Source of the DNA: an uncultured Flavobacteriaceae bacterium
GTDB taxonomy: Bacteria; Bacteroidota; Bacteroidia; Flavobacteriales; Flavobacteriaceae
DNA: 64,000 bases
NCBI GenBank assembly: GCA_943788695.1
Contig: CALSRG010000001.1
Coordinates: forward strand, 806,001 to 870,000
Reading direction: 5' to 3'
The notes beneath the pieces were generated by a model. It searched no databases. It was given only the letters and a program-made list of their open reading frames with translations, and was not told where the DNA came from. The position numbers and the translations under genes are program-made. Every line of letters begins with the position of its first letter. Positions within the stretch are counted from its first letter, which is position 1. Shown piece by piece: positions 38,082-46,676 of this stretch.

Positions 38082-38681
38082 ATGAAACACTCCTTGGAAA
38101 AGTATTTGCTTCAAGAATCTGTAAAGGGTGTAATGCCAATATTGGTTGAGTATGGCATCGTTTTAAAAATAAAGAGTCCCAGAATAACAAGACACGGTGA
38201 TTATCGTAAATTACCAAATGGCACTTTTCAAATCACTATTAATGCTAATTTAAATCGATATGCCTTTTTGTTAACGCTTATTCATGAGTTAGCTCATCAT
38301 GCTACTTACATGAGGTTTGGTTCAAAAATTAAACCTCATGGAATAGAGTGGAAGCAAACTTTTGCTCAAATGATTAAACCTTTTTTATTACCTCCACATT
38401 TTGATGAATCATTAATCCCTTTACTAAATCGGCATTTTGTAAATCCAAAAGCCAGTTCGGACACTGATAGTAAACTATCACTCGCTATGAAAAGCTTTAA
38501 TTCACCGAACGATAAAAGCTATATCTTTGAAATACCTGAAGGAAGTCGTTTTGCATTGTATAATGGGAGAATATTTGTTAAAGGCAAACAACGAACCAAA
38601 CGGTTTGAGTGTAAAGAAACAAAATCAGGTCGGACGTATTTATTCAATCCAAATGCAGAGGTGGAAATAATTGACATATGA
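38082..38681 (+). CDS. SprT-like zinc metalloprotein
   Basis: A 199-residue protein with the zinc-metallopeptidase motif HELAHH (68-73) and the downstream KPHGIEWKQTF segment of the SprT/SprT-like family. A C-terminal domain (about 135-199) holds beta-strand pairs such as FEIPEGSRFALYNGRIFVKG, without an obvious CxxC zinc ribbon. The family resembles SPRTN-type proteases, but bacterial function is not settled. Its stop overlaps the start of the guanylyltransferase gene by 4 bases (ATGA). Confidence 0.82.
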   Translation: MKHSLEKYLLQESVKGVMPILVEYGIVLKIKSPRITRHGDYRKLPNGTFQITINANLNRYAFLLTLIHELAHHATYMRFGSKIKPHGIEWKQTFAQMIKPFLLPPHFDESLIPLLNRHFVNPKASSDTDSKLSLAMKSFNSPNDKSYIFEIPEGSRFALYNGRIFVKGKQRTKRFECKETKSGRTYLFNPNAEVEIIDI

Positions 38682-39754
38682 CAACAACAGCAAATAATTT
38701 TGCAATCATTATGGCCGGAGGAATCGGATCTCGTTTTTGGCCTCTGAGTACTGCGGAATTTCCTAAACAATTTCATGATATGCTTGGTTCAGGTCGTACG
38801 CTTATTCAGCATACGTTTGATAGGCTATCATTGCTTATTCCTGTTCATCAAATTTTAATTTTGACTAATGAGCGATATCGTGATTTGGTTTTGCAGCAAT
38901 TGCCTGAAATATCAGCCCATCAAGTTGTTCTCGAACCCGAAATGAGAAATACAGCACCTTGTATTTTATATGCCTCTCTTAAAATATATAAATTGAATCC
39001 AGAAGCAAAAATTATCGTTGCTTCTAGTGACCATTGGATTGAAGACATCAGTGCTTTTGAAGCTAATGTTAGTGAGGCATTTGAGTTTTGTTCAGTCCAG
39101 AAAGAAGCTCTAGTAACTCTTGGTATTCAGCCCACCTTTCCCAACACAGGATATGGTTATATAGAGTATGAAAATACGGCTTTGAAATCAATTAATAAAG
39201 TGATGCAATTTAGAGAAAAGCCTAATTTTGAGACAGCTCAATCCTTTCTAAAACAAGGTAATTTTCTATGGAATGCAGGAATATTTTTATGGCATGTTAA
39301 CGCTGTTTTAGCTGCTTTCAAAAGTCAACAGCCGGAGATGTTTGATTTATTCTACCAAGCTATGGATGATTATAATACCGAAAACGAACATGTCTTTATT
39401 TCTAATAATTATGGTAAGGCAGAGGATATTTCAGTTGATTTTGCCATTATGGAAAAGTCGTCTAATGTTTATTTAGCAAAAGCGAAATTTGATTGGAATG
39501 ATCTTGGGACCTGGGGTAGCTTGTACGATAAAATGAGTAAGGATGAGAATGATAACGCAATGATCAATGCTCGTGCCCTTATGGAATCTAGTAAAGGGAA
39601 TTTGGTGAGAACTGATGGTGATAAAATTGTGGTGGTCAATGGTTTGACTGATTATGTTATTGTGGATCATCAAAATGTATTATTAATTTATCCTAAGTCA
39701 AAAGAGCAGGATATAAAGCAAGTGGCTAAGTCATGTCAAAAACGATTTAATTAA
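38678..39754 (+). CDS. manC: Mannose-1-phosphate guanylyltransferase
   Basis: It makes GDP-mannose from mannose-1-phosphate and GTP, the precursor for mannose- and fucose-type sugars in lipopolysaccharide, capsule or glycoproteins. The 358 residues form a nucleotidyltransferase domain with the pyrophosphorylase motif AGGIGSRFWPLSTAEFPKQF (13-32). FREKPNFETAQSF and LWNAGIFLW are typical sugar-binding segments. At this length there is no C-terminal isomerase domain, so it is a monofunctional enzyme. The two upstream and downstream genes are not sugar genes. Confidence 0.9.
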   Translation: MTTTANNFAIIMAGGIGSRFWPLSTAEFPKQFHDMLGSGRTLIQHTFDRLSLLIPVHQILILTNERYRDLVLQQLPEISAHQVVLEPEMRNTAPCILYASLKIYKLNPEAKIIVASSDHWIEDISAFEANVSEAFEFCSVQKEALVTLGIQPTFPNTGYGYIEYENTALKSINKVMQFREKPNFETAQSFLKQGNFLWNAGIFLWHVNAVLAAFKSQQPEMFDLFYQAMDDYNTENEHVFISNNYGKAEDISVDFAIMEKSSNVYLAKAKFDWNDLGTWGSLYDKMSKDENDNAMINARALMESSKGNLVRTDGDKIVVVNGLTDYVIVDHQNVLLIYPKSKEQDIKQVAKSCQKRFN

Positions 39755-39760
39755 TTTCTG

Positions 39761-41215
39761 ATGTTGGAAAATCAATCAATTAAAAACGATCAATTCCATA
39801 ATGAACAGAAAGCTGCAGTAAAAAGAGATGCGCTTGGTTTATGGAAAACCACAATTCAGTTTGTATCGAATTTGTTGGACTTTAGAAATGATACTGACAA
39901 AGAGGCGACCATTATTTCAATTATTAATGATATACCTTTTAGAGGTGCGACAGCATGGATATTGATCTGTTCGGTCTTCGTGGCTTCAATTGGTTTGAAT
40001 GCCAATTCCCCCGCAGTTGTTATCGGTGCGATGCTTATCTCGCCACTTATGGGTCCTATTTTGGGAATTGGCCTATCAGTGGCGATGAATGATATTGATA
40101 CTTTAAAGAAGTCTCTGATCAACTTTGCGGTGATGGTTGTCTTGAGTGTATTAACGGCATATTTGTTTTTTGAAATCTTTCCGTTGAGTCAAGATTCGTC
40201 TGAATTGTTGGCGCGAACTAAACCCGATATTAGGGATGTGCTTATTGCGTTTTTTGGTGGTTCGGCTTTGATCATTGCAAAGACCAAGAGAGGGACAATT
40301 GCCTCTACCATATTTGGTGTAGCCATTGCTACAGCTTTGATGCCACCTTTGTGTACCGTTGGATTTGGTTTGGCCAAAGGTGGGACCTTAGGTTTTGGCT
40401 ATGCAACAGGTGCGCTTTATCTTTTCACAATAAATACGATTTTTATCGGTCTGGCAACTTTTATAGTCTTGAAAGTATTACGATTTCCAATGTTAAGGTA
40501 TGCCAATTCTAAGCGTCGAAAACTCATAGCTCGTTTGGCTTCAGTTTTAGCGATAATCGTAATGATTCCTGCTGTTTACACCTTTGTTCAAGTGTATAGG
40601 CAGAGCATTTTTGAAACGCAAGCTGAGAATTTTGTTCAAAATGAAGTCAGAATCAATAAATCCTTACAGTTATTATCTGCAGATGTGTCTTATGAAGACA
40701 ATACTATTGAATTGAATTTCTTTAACGAAATTGGCGTCGCTACGAAAAGTGATTTAATTGCTGAGTTGCGTTACAATGAAGCATATAAGAATTTAAAAGA
40801 TGTAGATCTTAAAATTTTAGGGAGTGATACAAGCAGTTATGAAATCATAACTACGGTATATGAAGACACGCGACAAGCTTTGAAAGCAAGCCAAAAGGAG
40901 GTAGAGGATTTGAAATCTCAAATTTTAGATCTTGAAATCCGCCTTAAGGATGAGGAAAGTAAAATTTTTATCAAGCCTTTCGATGTCATTGGACTATTAC
41001 GATCTGCGAAAAATGAGTTCTTAGAAATAGATCAGATTTCTTTTTCTCAAGTGTATCAAAGTGAGAACTTTCAAAGTGTCGATACAACTAATATCATAAA
41101 GGTAAAATGGTTGGCGACTGATAATGACACTAAAGACCTTGCCGCTCTTTTAAGAGCCTTTATAACGTCTAAATTTGATTTAAAAGAAGTTGAGGTCATT
41201 GTTAGTCAAGACTAA
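39761..41215 (+). CDS. DUF389 (TIGR00341-type) membrane protein
   Basis: A 484-residue protein. About residues 60-290 contain multiple hydrophobic helices with VVIGAMLISPLMGPILGIGLS and FFGGSALIIAKTKRGTIASTIFGVAIATALMPPLCTVGFG, characteristic of DUF389. From about 360 to 400 there is a likely coiled coil (QALKASQKEVEDLKSQILDL). The remainder is soluble. The family's function is unproven. Its stop overlaps the stop of the convergent mlaF gene. Confidence 0.85.
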   Translation: MLENQSIKNDQFHNEQKAAVKRDALGLWKTTIQFVSNLLDFRNDTDKEATIISIINDIPFRGATAWILICSVFVASIGLNANSPAVVIGAMLISPLMGPILGIGLSVAMNDIDTLKKSLINFAVMVVLSVLTAYLFFEIFPLSQDSSELLARTKPDIRDVLIAFFGGSALIIAKTKRGTIASTIFGVAIATALMPPLCTVGFGLAKGGTLGFGYATGALYLFTINTIFIGLATFIVLKVLRFPMLRYANSKRRKLIARLASVLAIIVMIPAVYTFVQVYRQSIFETQAENFVQNEVRINKSLQLLSADVSYEDNTIELNFFNEIGVATKSDLIAELRYNEAYKNLKDVDLKILGSDTSSYEIITTVYEDTRQALKASQKEVEDLKSQILDLEIRLKDEESKIFIKPFDVIGLLRSAKNEFLEIDQISFSQVYQSENFQSVDTTNIIKVKWLATDNDTKDLAALLRAFITSKFDLKEVEVIVSQD

Positions 41216-41976
41216 TCGTTGTCAATATACATTTGTCTTACTTTTCGGAATAATTCCGATGAGTAAACAAAATTGGTAACAGCCTCGTTATCTGTTTTAA
41301 AGATGTTTTTGTTTGATCCTTCCCAGGCCTTATAACCGTCTTTTAGAAAAACTATTTTTTGCCCAATTTCCATGACCGAGTTCATGTCATGTGAGTTGAT
41401 TACAGTCGTGATATTGAACTCACTTGTGATTTCTTGAATCAAATTATCAATAACTATTGCGGTTTTAGGATCCAAGCCAGAGTTGGGTTCGTCACAAAAT
41501 AAATAAGACGGATTGTTGACAATGGCTCGCGCAATAGCAACTCTTTTTTGCATACCACCAGAGGCTTCACTTGGAAATTTATTATGCGCATTTTCCAATT
41601 CAACGCGTTTTAAAACGGCATCTACCCTGTCATCCATTTCACTGTTACTTTGCTTGGTGAACATCCTTAGCGGGAACTTCACATTTTCTGCAATGGTCAT
41701 GGAGTCGAACAGGGCACTACCTTGAAAAACAGTTCCTATTTTAGATCGCAACACGCGTTGATCATCTTCGCTTAAATCTGCGTAAATTTTACCATCGTAT
41801 GATATGCTGCCAGATTCATAAGGGAACAGTCCAAGTAAACATTTTAGAAAAACCGTTTTTCCAGAACCACTCTGCCCAATAATCAAATTCGTTTTTCCCT
41901 TATCAAATGAGGTGGAGATGCCCTTGAGTACCGCCGTTGATCCAAATGATTTATAAAGATTTTCTACAACGATCAT
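41212..41976 (-). CDS. mlaF: MlaF-like ABC transporter ATP-binding protein
   Basis: The ATPase of an Mla-type intermembrane lipid transporter, which moves phospholipids between inner and outer membranes to keep outer-membrane asymmetry. The 254 residues show Walker A GQSGSGKT (34-41), signature ASGGMQKR (138-145) and Walker B LFCDEP (159-164). Its ATG overlaps the mlaE stop by one base, so the two are a coupled pair. An MCE-domain partner (MlaD) is not adjacent and must be elsewhere. Confidence 0.92.
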   Translation of the reverse strand: MIVVENLYKSFGSTAVLKGISTSFDKGKTNLIIGQSGSGKTVFLKCLLGLFPYESGSISYDGKIYADLSEDDQRVLRSKIGTVFQGSALFDSMTIAENVKFPLRMFTKQSNSEMDDRVDAVLKRVELENAHNKFPSEASGGMQKRVAIARAIVNNPSYLFCDEPNSGLDPKTAIVIDNLIQEITSEFNITTVINSHDMNSVMEIGQKIVFLKDGYKAWEGSNKNIFKTDNEAVTNFVYSSELFRKVRQMYIDND

Positions 41977-42716
41977 TAGCTTAAAACCAATTGAGTGATG
42001 ATATAATTAGATAATATAATAACAACACTTGTCCACACGAAAGAGGTTGTACTCGCCTTGCCCACTTCAAGTGCGCCGCCCTTCATGAAGTAACCATGAT
42101 ATGATGGAATTGTTGCCAGAAAAAAAGCAAAAACAAAGGTTTTGATAAAAGCATAGGCCAAATGAAAGGGAATAAAATCCAATTGAACACCCCAAATATA
42201 ATCACTAACAGATGTGAAGCCACCATAATAACAAGCAGCCATACCTCCTAAAACTCCTAAAAACATAGCAATTGAAATGAGAAATGGATAGAGCAGCAAA
42301 GCAATCGTTTTTGGAAAAACCAAATAATTTATAGAGTTGATACCCATAACCTCTAAGGCATCAATTTGTTCTGTGACTCTCATGGTTCCTATACTTGAAG
42401 TGATAAAAGAGCCTACTTTTCCAGCCATGATGATCGAGATAAAAGTAGGGGCAAATTCTAAAATAACAGACTGACGAGTGGCGTAGCCTACCAAATATTG
42501 TGGGATCAGAGGACTGTTAATGTTGAGTGCCGTTTGAATAGTGACAACGCCTCCAACAAAAAAAGATATAAACGAAACAATTCCTAGAGATCCTATCACC
42601 AGATCGTCAATATCTCTAAATATGAGATTTCGCATTACAGTCCATTTGGTTGGCTTCAAAAACATATGTTTTATCATTAAAAAATATGCGCCTATGTGAT
42701 GAAATGTACGAAGCAA
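41976..42716 (-). CDS. mlaE: MlaE-like ABC transporter permease
   Basis: A 246-residue inner-membrane permease of the MlaE/DUF140 family, with about five to six hydrophobic segments and the conserved patterns FFVGGVVTIQTAL and GTMRVTEQIDALEVMGI. The best start is TTG 42716 (MLRTFHHIGAYFLMIKHMFLKPTKW), because the residues before the next Met belong to the conserved N-terminus. It is transcribed divergently from the phosphatase gene; a TAGGTTTG -7 box lies at 42755-42748. Confidence 0.9.
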   Translation of the reverse strand: MLRTFHHIGAYFLMIKHMFLKPTKWTVMRNLIFRDIDDLVIGSLGIVSFISFFVGGVVTIQTALNINSPLIPQYLVGYATRQSVILEFAPTFISIIMAGKVGSFITSSIGTMRVTEQIDALEVMGINSINYLVFPKTIALLLYPFLISIAMFLGVLGGMAACYYGGFTSVSDYIWGVQLDFIPFHLAYAFIKTFVFAFFLATIPSYHGYFMKGGALEVGKASTTSFVWTSVVIILSNYIITQLVLS

Positions 42717-42747
42717 TGCCCTAGTTTAATCAGATTTATAATCACGA

Positions 42748-42755
42748 CAAACCTA
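42748..42755 (-). promoter_or_regulatory. Putative -7 box of mlaEF
   Basis: On the minus strand TAGGTTTG matches TAnnTTTG and lies 31 bases before the TTG start at 42716. No TTG -33 is clear. Confidence 0.45.
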
Positions 42756-42824
42756 ATGAAAAAAGCCCGTTTGTTAATGATTTATGATGTTTTTTAACAC
42801 GATAATTTGTGTTTTTTATTTTTA

Positions 42825-42846
42825 TTTTTAGCTAAATTGCTAAAAA
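42825..42846. repeat. Inverted repeat before the phosphatase gene
   Basis: TTTTTAGC and GCTAAAAA are exact 8-base inverted arms around TAAATT, ending 8 bases before ATG 42855. It could be an operator or a translation-controlling hairpin. The AT-rich context makes chance possible. Confidence 0.4.
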
Positions 42847-42854
42847 TTTATTAG

Positions 42855-44526
42855 ATGAATTACTCCCGCTTTTTATCCATTTTTTTCTTTCTTTTGATGT
42901 CAGTTTTTTTGGCCAGATCAAAGAATATTTCTTTTGATTTCAATACTTATTATACCCCACCACACAAACCTAGATTGGTTGTTGGCATCGTGGTTGATCA
43001 AATGAGATATGATTATTTAACCCGATATGCAAATCGTTTTGGAGACGGAGGGTTTAGTCGATTGATGAATGAAGGATATAATTTTAAAAACAACAATTTT
43101 GATTACATTCCGACATATACAGCCCCCGGTCATGCTACAATTTACACAGGAACGTCCCCGAAGTATCATGGTATAATAGCTAATGATTGGTACGATAGGG
43201 AAAAAGGAGGAATGATATATTGTGTAGATGACGATCAATATAACGCTGTTGGAACATTAAGGAGTGAAGGACGAAAGTCTCCATTTAGAATGGATGTTAC
43301 TACTTTTGCTGATCAAAACAGACTCCACACTCAGTTTAGAGGAAAGTCAATTGGAATAGCTATAAAAGATCGCGGAGCGATACTTCCTGCCGGGCCAACT
43401 GCAAACGGAGCCTATTGGTTTGTTGGCGCAACTGAGGGACAGTGGGTGACCAGTGACTTTTACATGGAGACACTCCCAGATTGGGTGGATAAGTTTAATA
43501 GGGAGAATCATGCAAATGACTATTTAAAAGTATGGGATACAAAAGAGCGAATTGAAACTTATATTCAAAGTGGTCCTGATTTGACTGATTTTGAATCGGG
43601 ATTTAAAGGAAAGGAAACACCGACTTTCCCCTATGATCTTAAAAAACTTGCCCCCTATAATGGAAACTTCGATATTATTAAAAACACCCCTTTTGGAAAT
43701 AGCTTAACAACAGATTTTGCCATTGCTGCTATATACGGAGAGTCTTTAGGGTTGGATGACGATACTGACGTATTGACGGTGAGTTATTCTAGCACAGATT
43801 ATGTGGGGCACAACTTTGGAGTTAATGCTGTAGAAACTGAAGATACCTATATTCGTTTAGATCATGACTTGGATCGCTTACTTGAAACATTAGACGAAGT
43901 CGTTGGTGAAGGATTCTATACGGTATTTCTTACAGCAGATCATGGCGCTGTTCAGGTTCCTAATTACTTGAAATCAGTTAAAATCCCTTCGGGCTATATT
44001 GATAATAATTCTATTAAATCATCGATTAGTGATTTTCTCATTGAACGTTATGGCGATGGAGTATGGGTTGAAAACATGAGTAATTATCAAGTGTTTTTAA
44101 ACCGAGGATTGATTTCTGAAATGGCTTTGGATTTGAGAATCATTCAGCGTGAAGTTGCTGATTTTGTGCAAACATTAGGTCATATTTTAGAAACTTATAC
44201 CGCTGATGACATGCTTACCAATTATTATGATATTGGAGTGGCGCATAAACTTCAAAATGGGTTCAATCAATCAAGATCTGGTGACGTGATTATTGTTGTT
44301 GACCCTTCCTTCATCAGTTATAAAATGACTGGAACTACTCACGGATCTGGTTTCCAATACGATACTCATGTACCGCTTTTATTTTTTGGAAATGGGATAA
44401 AAACACGGAAGCAGTTACCATCCGAGCTCAATTGTTGATATTGCCCCAACAATATCGGCTTTGTTGGGTATCTCGGCACCAAATGGCAGTATAGGTCAGC
44501 CGCTTTACCAGGCTTTAAAAAATTAG
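42855..44526 (+). CDS. pafA: PafA-like alkaline phosphatase, frameshifted near its 3' end
   Basis: A periplasmic phosphomonoesterase of the alkaline-phosphatase superfamily. The active-site set of PafA is present: Thr nucleophile T89 in TYTAPGHATIYTG, N110, and K171 and R173 in IKDRGAI, with metal ligands D49, those in STDYVGHNFG and TADHGA, and the histidine in THGSGFQYDTHVP. The open frame ends at 44438, but dropping one A from the five-A run 44399-44403 restores a conserved C-terminus (SSIVDIAPTISALLGI) to the TAG at 44524-44526. Residues 1-20 or so form a signal peptide. It converges with engB. Confidence 0.88.
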
Positions 44527-45122
44527 TTCAGTGATTGGTTAATCTGATCGATATATTGGAGTAGATCGCTTTTTCCAGTTCCGTTAGTGGCGGAGGTTAT
44601 AAAGTGGGGAGGGCAATCTTCCCAAGTTTGGAGCAATACATTTTGATAAGCTTTGACATTTGTTTCTGCTTGCTCTTCTTTGAGTTTATCTGCCTTTGTG
44701 AAAATGATCGCAAAAGGAATATGGTTTTCGCCCAACCAAGTCAAAAATTCCAAATCGATTGGTTGTGGCTTATGCCTCACGTCAATGAGTACGAAGGCAG
44801 AGACTAGTTGTTTTCGTTTTTCGAAATAGTTGGTGATGAATTTTTGAAAAATCTTTTTTGCAGTTTTCGAAACACGAGCATAACCGTAGCCGGGTAAATC
44901 AACCAAATACCAAGAAGAATTTATAAAAAAATGATTAATTAATTGAGTTTTTCCAGGTCTTCCTGAAGTTTTAGCCAATTGCTTGCGCTCCATGAGCATG
45001 TTGATTAATGATGATTTACCAACATTACTACGACCAATAAAAGCGTATTCCGGCATCTTGTGCTGAGGACACTTTGAAACCTCTTGGTTGCTAACAACAA
45101 ATTCCGCAGAGGTAATCCGCAT
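44523..45122 (-). CDS. engB: Ribosome-biogenesis GTPase EngB/YihA/YsxC
   Basis: A small GTPase needed for 50S assembly. The 199 residues have G1 GRSNVGKSS (30-38), G3 DLPGYG (75-80) and G4 TKAD in IIFTKADKL. Positions and length fit the family. It begins 11 bases after the alpha/beta hydrolase gene, with which it is probably cotranscribed. Its stop lies in the 3' end of the phosphatase gene. Confidence 0.94.
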   Translation of the reverse strand: MRITSAEFVVSNQEVSKCPQHKMPEYAFIGRSNVGKSSLINMLMERKQLAKTSGRPGKTQLINHFFINSSWYLVDLPGYGYARVSKTAKKIFQKFITNYFEKRKQLVSAFVLIDVRHKPQPIDLEFLTWLGENHIPFAIIFTKADKLKEEQAETNVKAYQNVLLQTWEDCPPHFITSATNGTGKSDLLQYIDQINQSLN

Positions 45123-45133
45123 GAGGTTTATTC

Positions 45134-45898
45134 TTAAAGGTTTCGAGATTTAAGCCAATCGTGGAAAATGGCATTAAAAGTATCAGGATGCTCCATCATC
45201 GGAGCGTGGCCGCACTTGTCAATCCAAAAAAGCTCTGAATCAGGAAGTAGTGCATCAAACTCTTCAGCAACATTCGGAGGAGTAACGATGTCGTTTTTTC
45301 CCCATATGATACAACTAGGCGTGGCGATATTTGGTAAGTCCTTCGCCATATTATGTCGAATAGCGCTTTTGGCCAGGGCGAGTGTTTTAATGAGTTTATT
45401 TCTGTCGTTTACGGTTTCATAAACTTCGTCAACAATTTCTTTAGTGGCAACAGCAGGATCATAAAACACTTCTTGAGCTTTTTGCTTGATAACGTTATAG
45501 TCACTTCGTTTGGTATATCCGCTTCCCATAGCGTTTTCATATAAACCTGAACTTCCTGTAATAGCTAGCCCTCTGACTTTACTTGGATATAGGTATGTAT
45601 GAAGTAAGGCAATATGTCCTCCCAGTGAATTGCCCAGTAAAACAACATTATCTAATTCAAGTTCTTCCATAAAAACCTTCAAGAAATTTGCAAAATACTT
45701 GATGTTGGTTTTTAAAAGGTTGGTGGTATAAAGTGGTAATTCGGGAATGATTACCCGATAACCATTTGATCCAAAATAATCGGTCACACCGTGAAAATTA
45801 CTGAGCCCTCCCATCAATCCGTGAAGCACTATAATAGGACGACCTTGACCTACTTCTAAATAGTCACAATTCACACCTTTACTTAAAATTAACCCCAT
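45134..45898 (-). CDS. Alpha/beta-hydrolase fold protein
   Basis: A 254-residue cytoplasmic hydrolase. The nucleophile elbow is GNSLGGH with S91, the oxyanion motif is HGLMGG (26-31), and the acid and histidine are in WGKNDIVTPP and CGHAPMMEHPD. These are the features of esterases and related lyases of the BioH/MhpC group; the substrate is unknown. A TAGATTTG -7 box precedes it at 45929-45922. Confidence 0.85.
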   Translation of the reverse strand: MGLILSKGVNCDYLEVGQGRPIIVLHGLMGGLSNFHGVTDYFGSNGYRVIIPELPLYTTNLLKTNIKYFANFLKVFMEELELDNVVLLGNSLGGHIALLHTYLYPSKVRGLAITGSSGLYENAMGSGYTKRSDYNVIKQKAQEVFYDPAVATKEIVDEVYETVNDRNKLIKTLALAKSAIRHNMAKDLPNIATPSCIIWGKNDIVTPPNVAEEFDALLPDSELFWIDKCGHAPMMEHPDTFNAIFHDWLKSRNL

Positions 45899-45921
45899 AC
45901 ACTTCTTTTAACCAATAGATG

Positions 45922-45929
45922 CAAATCTA
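45922..45929 (-). promoter_or_regulatory. Putative -7 box of the hydrolase-engB operon
   Basis: On the minus strand TAGATTTG matches TAnnTTTG, with a weak TTTCG about 19 bases upstream. It lies 23 bases before ATG 45898. Confidence 0.5.
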
Positions 45930-46146
45930 AGCATTTTATCCTTAGCCGAAACGTACTGTGTTTGCCAGTAGGCCTTTATGATTTTTAGATCAGTTGGCGT
46001 CATCACTCTAATTTATAGTCCTTGATAAGTATTTTTTTCCCACTTTCATTTTTGATTTTAATTGATTGATATACAAATATTTAGTCACAATAAATATTCT
46101 TTTTAAATATAAAATTATCCGAAAATTAAAAAAGTTATAAACAAAG

Positions 46147-46171
46147 TGGGAGTAAGTGGTAAATAGTGGTA
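46147..46171 (+). promoter_or_regulatory. MraZ operator: three 10-bp-spaced TGG boxes
   Basis: TGGGA at 46147-46151, TGGTA at 46157-46161 and TGGTA at 46167-46171 lie exactly ten bases apart. MraZ binds direct repeats of a TGGGN type with five-base spacers in other bacteria. The array ends ten bases before the -7 box, so bound MraZ would block the promoter, consistent with autorepression. Confidence 0.8.
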
Positions 46172-46180
46172 AATCTTTTG

Positions 46181-46188
46181 TAAATTTG
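46181..46188 (+). promoter_or_regulatory. -7 box of the dcw operon
   Basis: TAAATTTG matches TAnnTTTG and ends 20 bases before the mraZ start. The expected -33 position falls inside the MraZ boxes, where no clear TTG is present, suggesting an activator-dependent or weak core promoter. Confidence 0.6.
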
Positions 46189-46208
46189 AGAATTCAATAC
46201 AATAAAAG

Positions 46209-46676
46209 TTGACTACACTGATCGGGACATACGAATGTAAAATTGACGACAAAGGGCGGCTTATGCTTCCTATGGCGTTGAAGAAACAATTGGCGTCTTC
46301 GTTTTCAAATGGATTTGTCCTTAAGCGTGCTGTATTTCAGAACTGTCTTGAGTTATTTCCTATGGCTGAGTGGGATGCCATGATGAGTAAGGTTAATCAA
46401 CTGAATCGTTTCAAAAAAAGCAACAATGATTTTATTCGACGTTTTACTGCAGGTGTGCGAGTGATCGACGTTGATGCTTCAGGAAGGATACTTGTTCCAA
46501 AAGATCTCTTTGATTTTGCGGGCCTTTCTAAAGAAATTGTATTATCCTCTGCAGTGAATATCCTGGAAATTTGGGATAAGAAAAACTACGAACAGGCCAT
46601 TGACGATGCCACCGGCAACTTTGCTGATCTGGCAGAGCAAGTCATGGGAAATGATACTAACCATGAGTTATCATAA
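46209..46676 (+). CDS. mraZ: Transcriptional regulator MraZ
   Basis: MraZ forms a ring of double SpoVT/AbrB domains and represses its own operon. The 155 residues start at TTG 46209, with IGTYECKIDDKGRLMLP in the first domain and RVIDVDASGRILVPKDLFDFAGL in the second. No ATG in the frame gives a complete first domain. It is the first gene of the dcw cluster, and three matching operator boxes precede it. Its last 14 bases overlap rsmH. Confidence 0.95.
   Translation: MTTLIGTYECKIDDKGRLMLPMALKKQLASSFSNGFVLKRAVFQNCLELFPMAEWDAMMSKVNQLNRFKKSNNDFIRRFTAGVRVIDVDASGRILVPKDLFDFAGLSKEIVLSSAVNILEIWDKKNYEQAIDDATGNFADLAEQVMGNDTNHELS

Larger units (their letters stand above)
45899..46208 (+). promoter_or_regulatory. 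310-bp divergent region between the hydrolase and mraZ
   Basis: It holds the hydrolase promoter at its left end and the dcw promoter with three MraZ boxes at its right end. The middle (about 45955-46140) is AT-rich and shows no ORF, hairpin or repeat that I can support beyond a lone TTCCCAC (46028-46034), the reverse complement of a GTGGGA box. Confidence 0.6.

Noticed and set aside
44399-44403. Programmed -1 frameshift in the phosphatase
   Set aside because: A +1 skip is needed to reach the conserved C-terminal frame, and the local A-run is not a standard -1 slippery heptamer.
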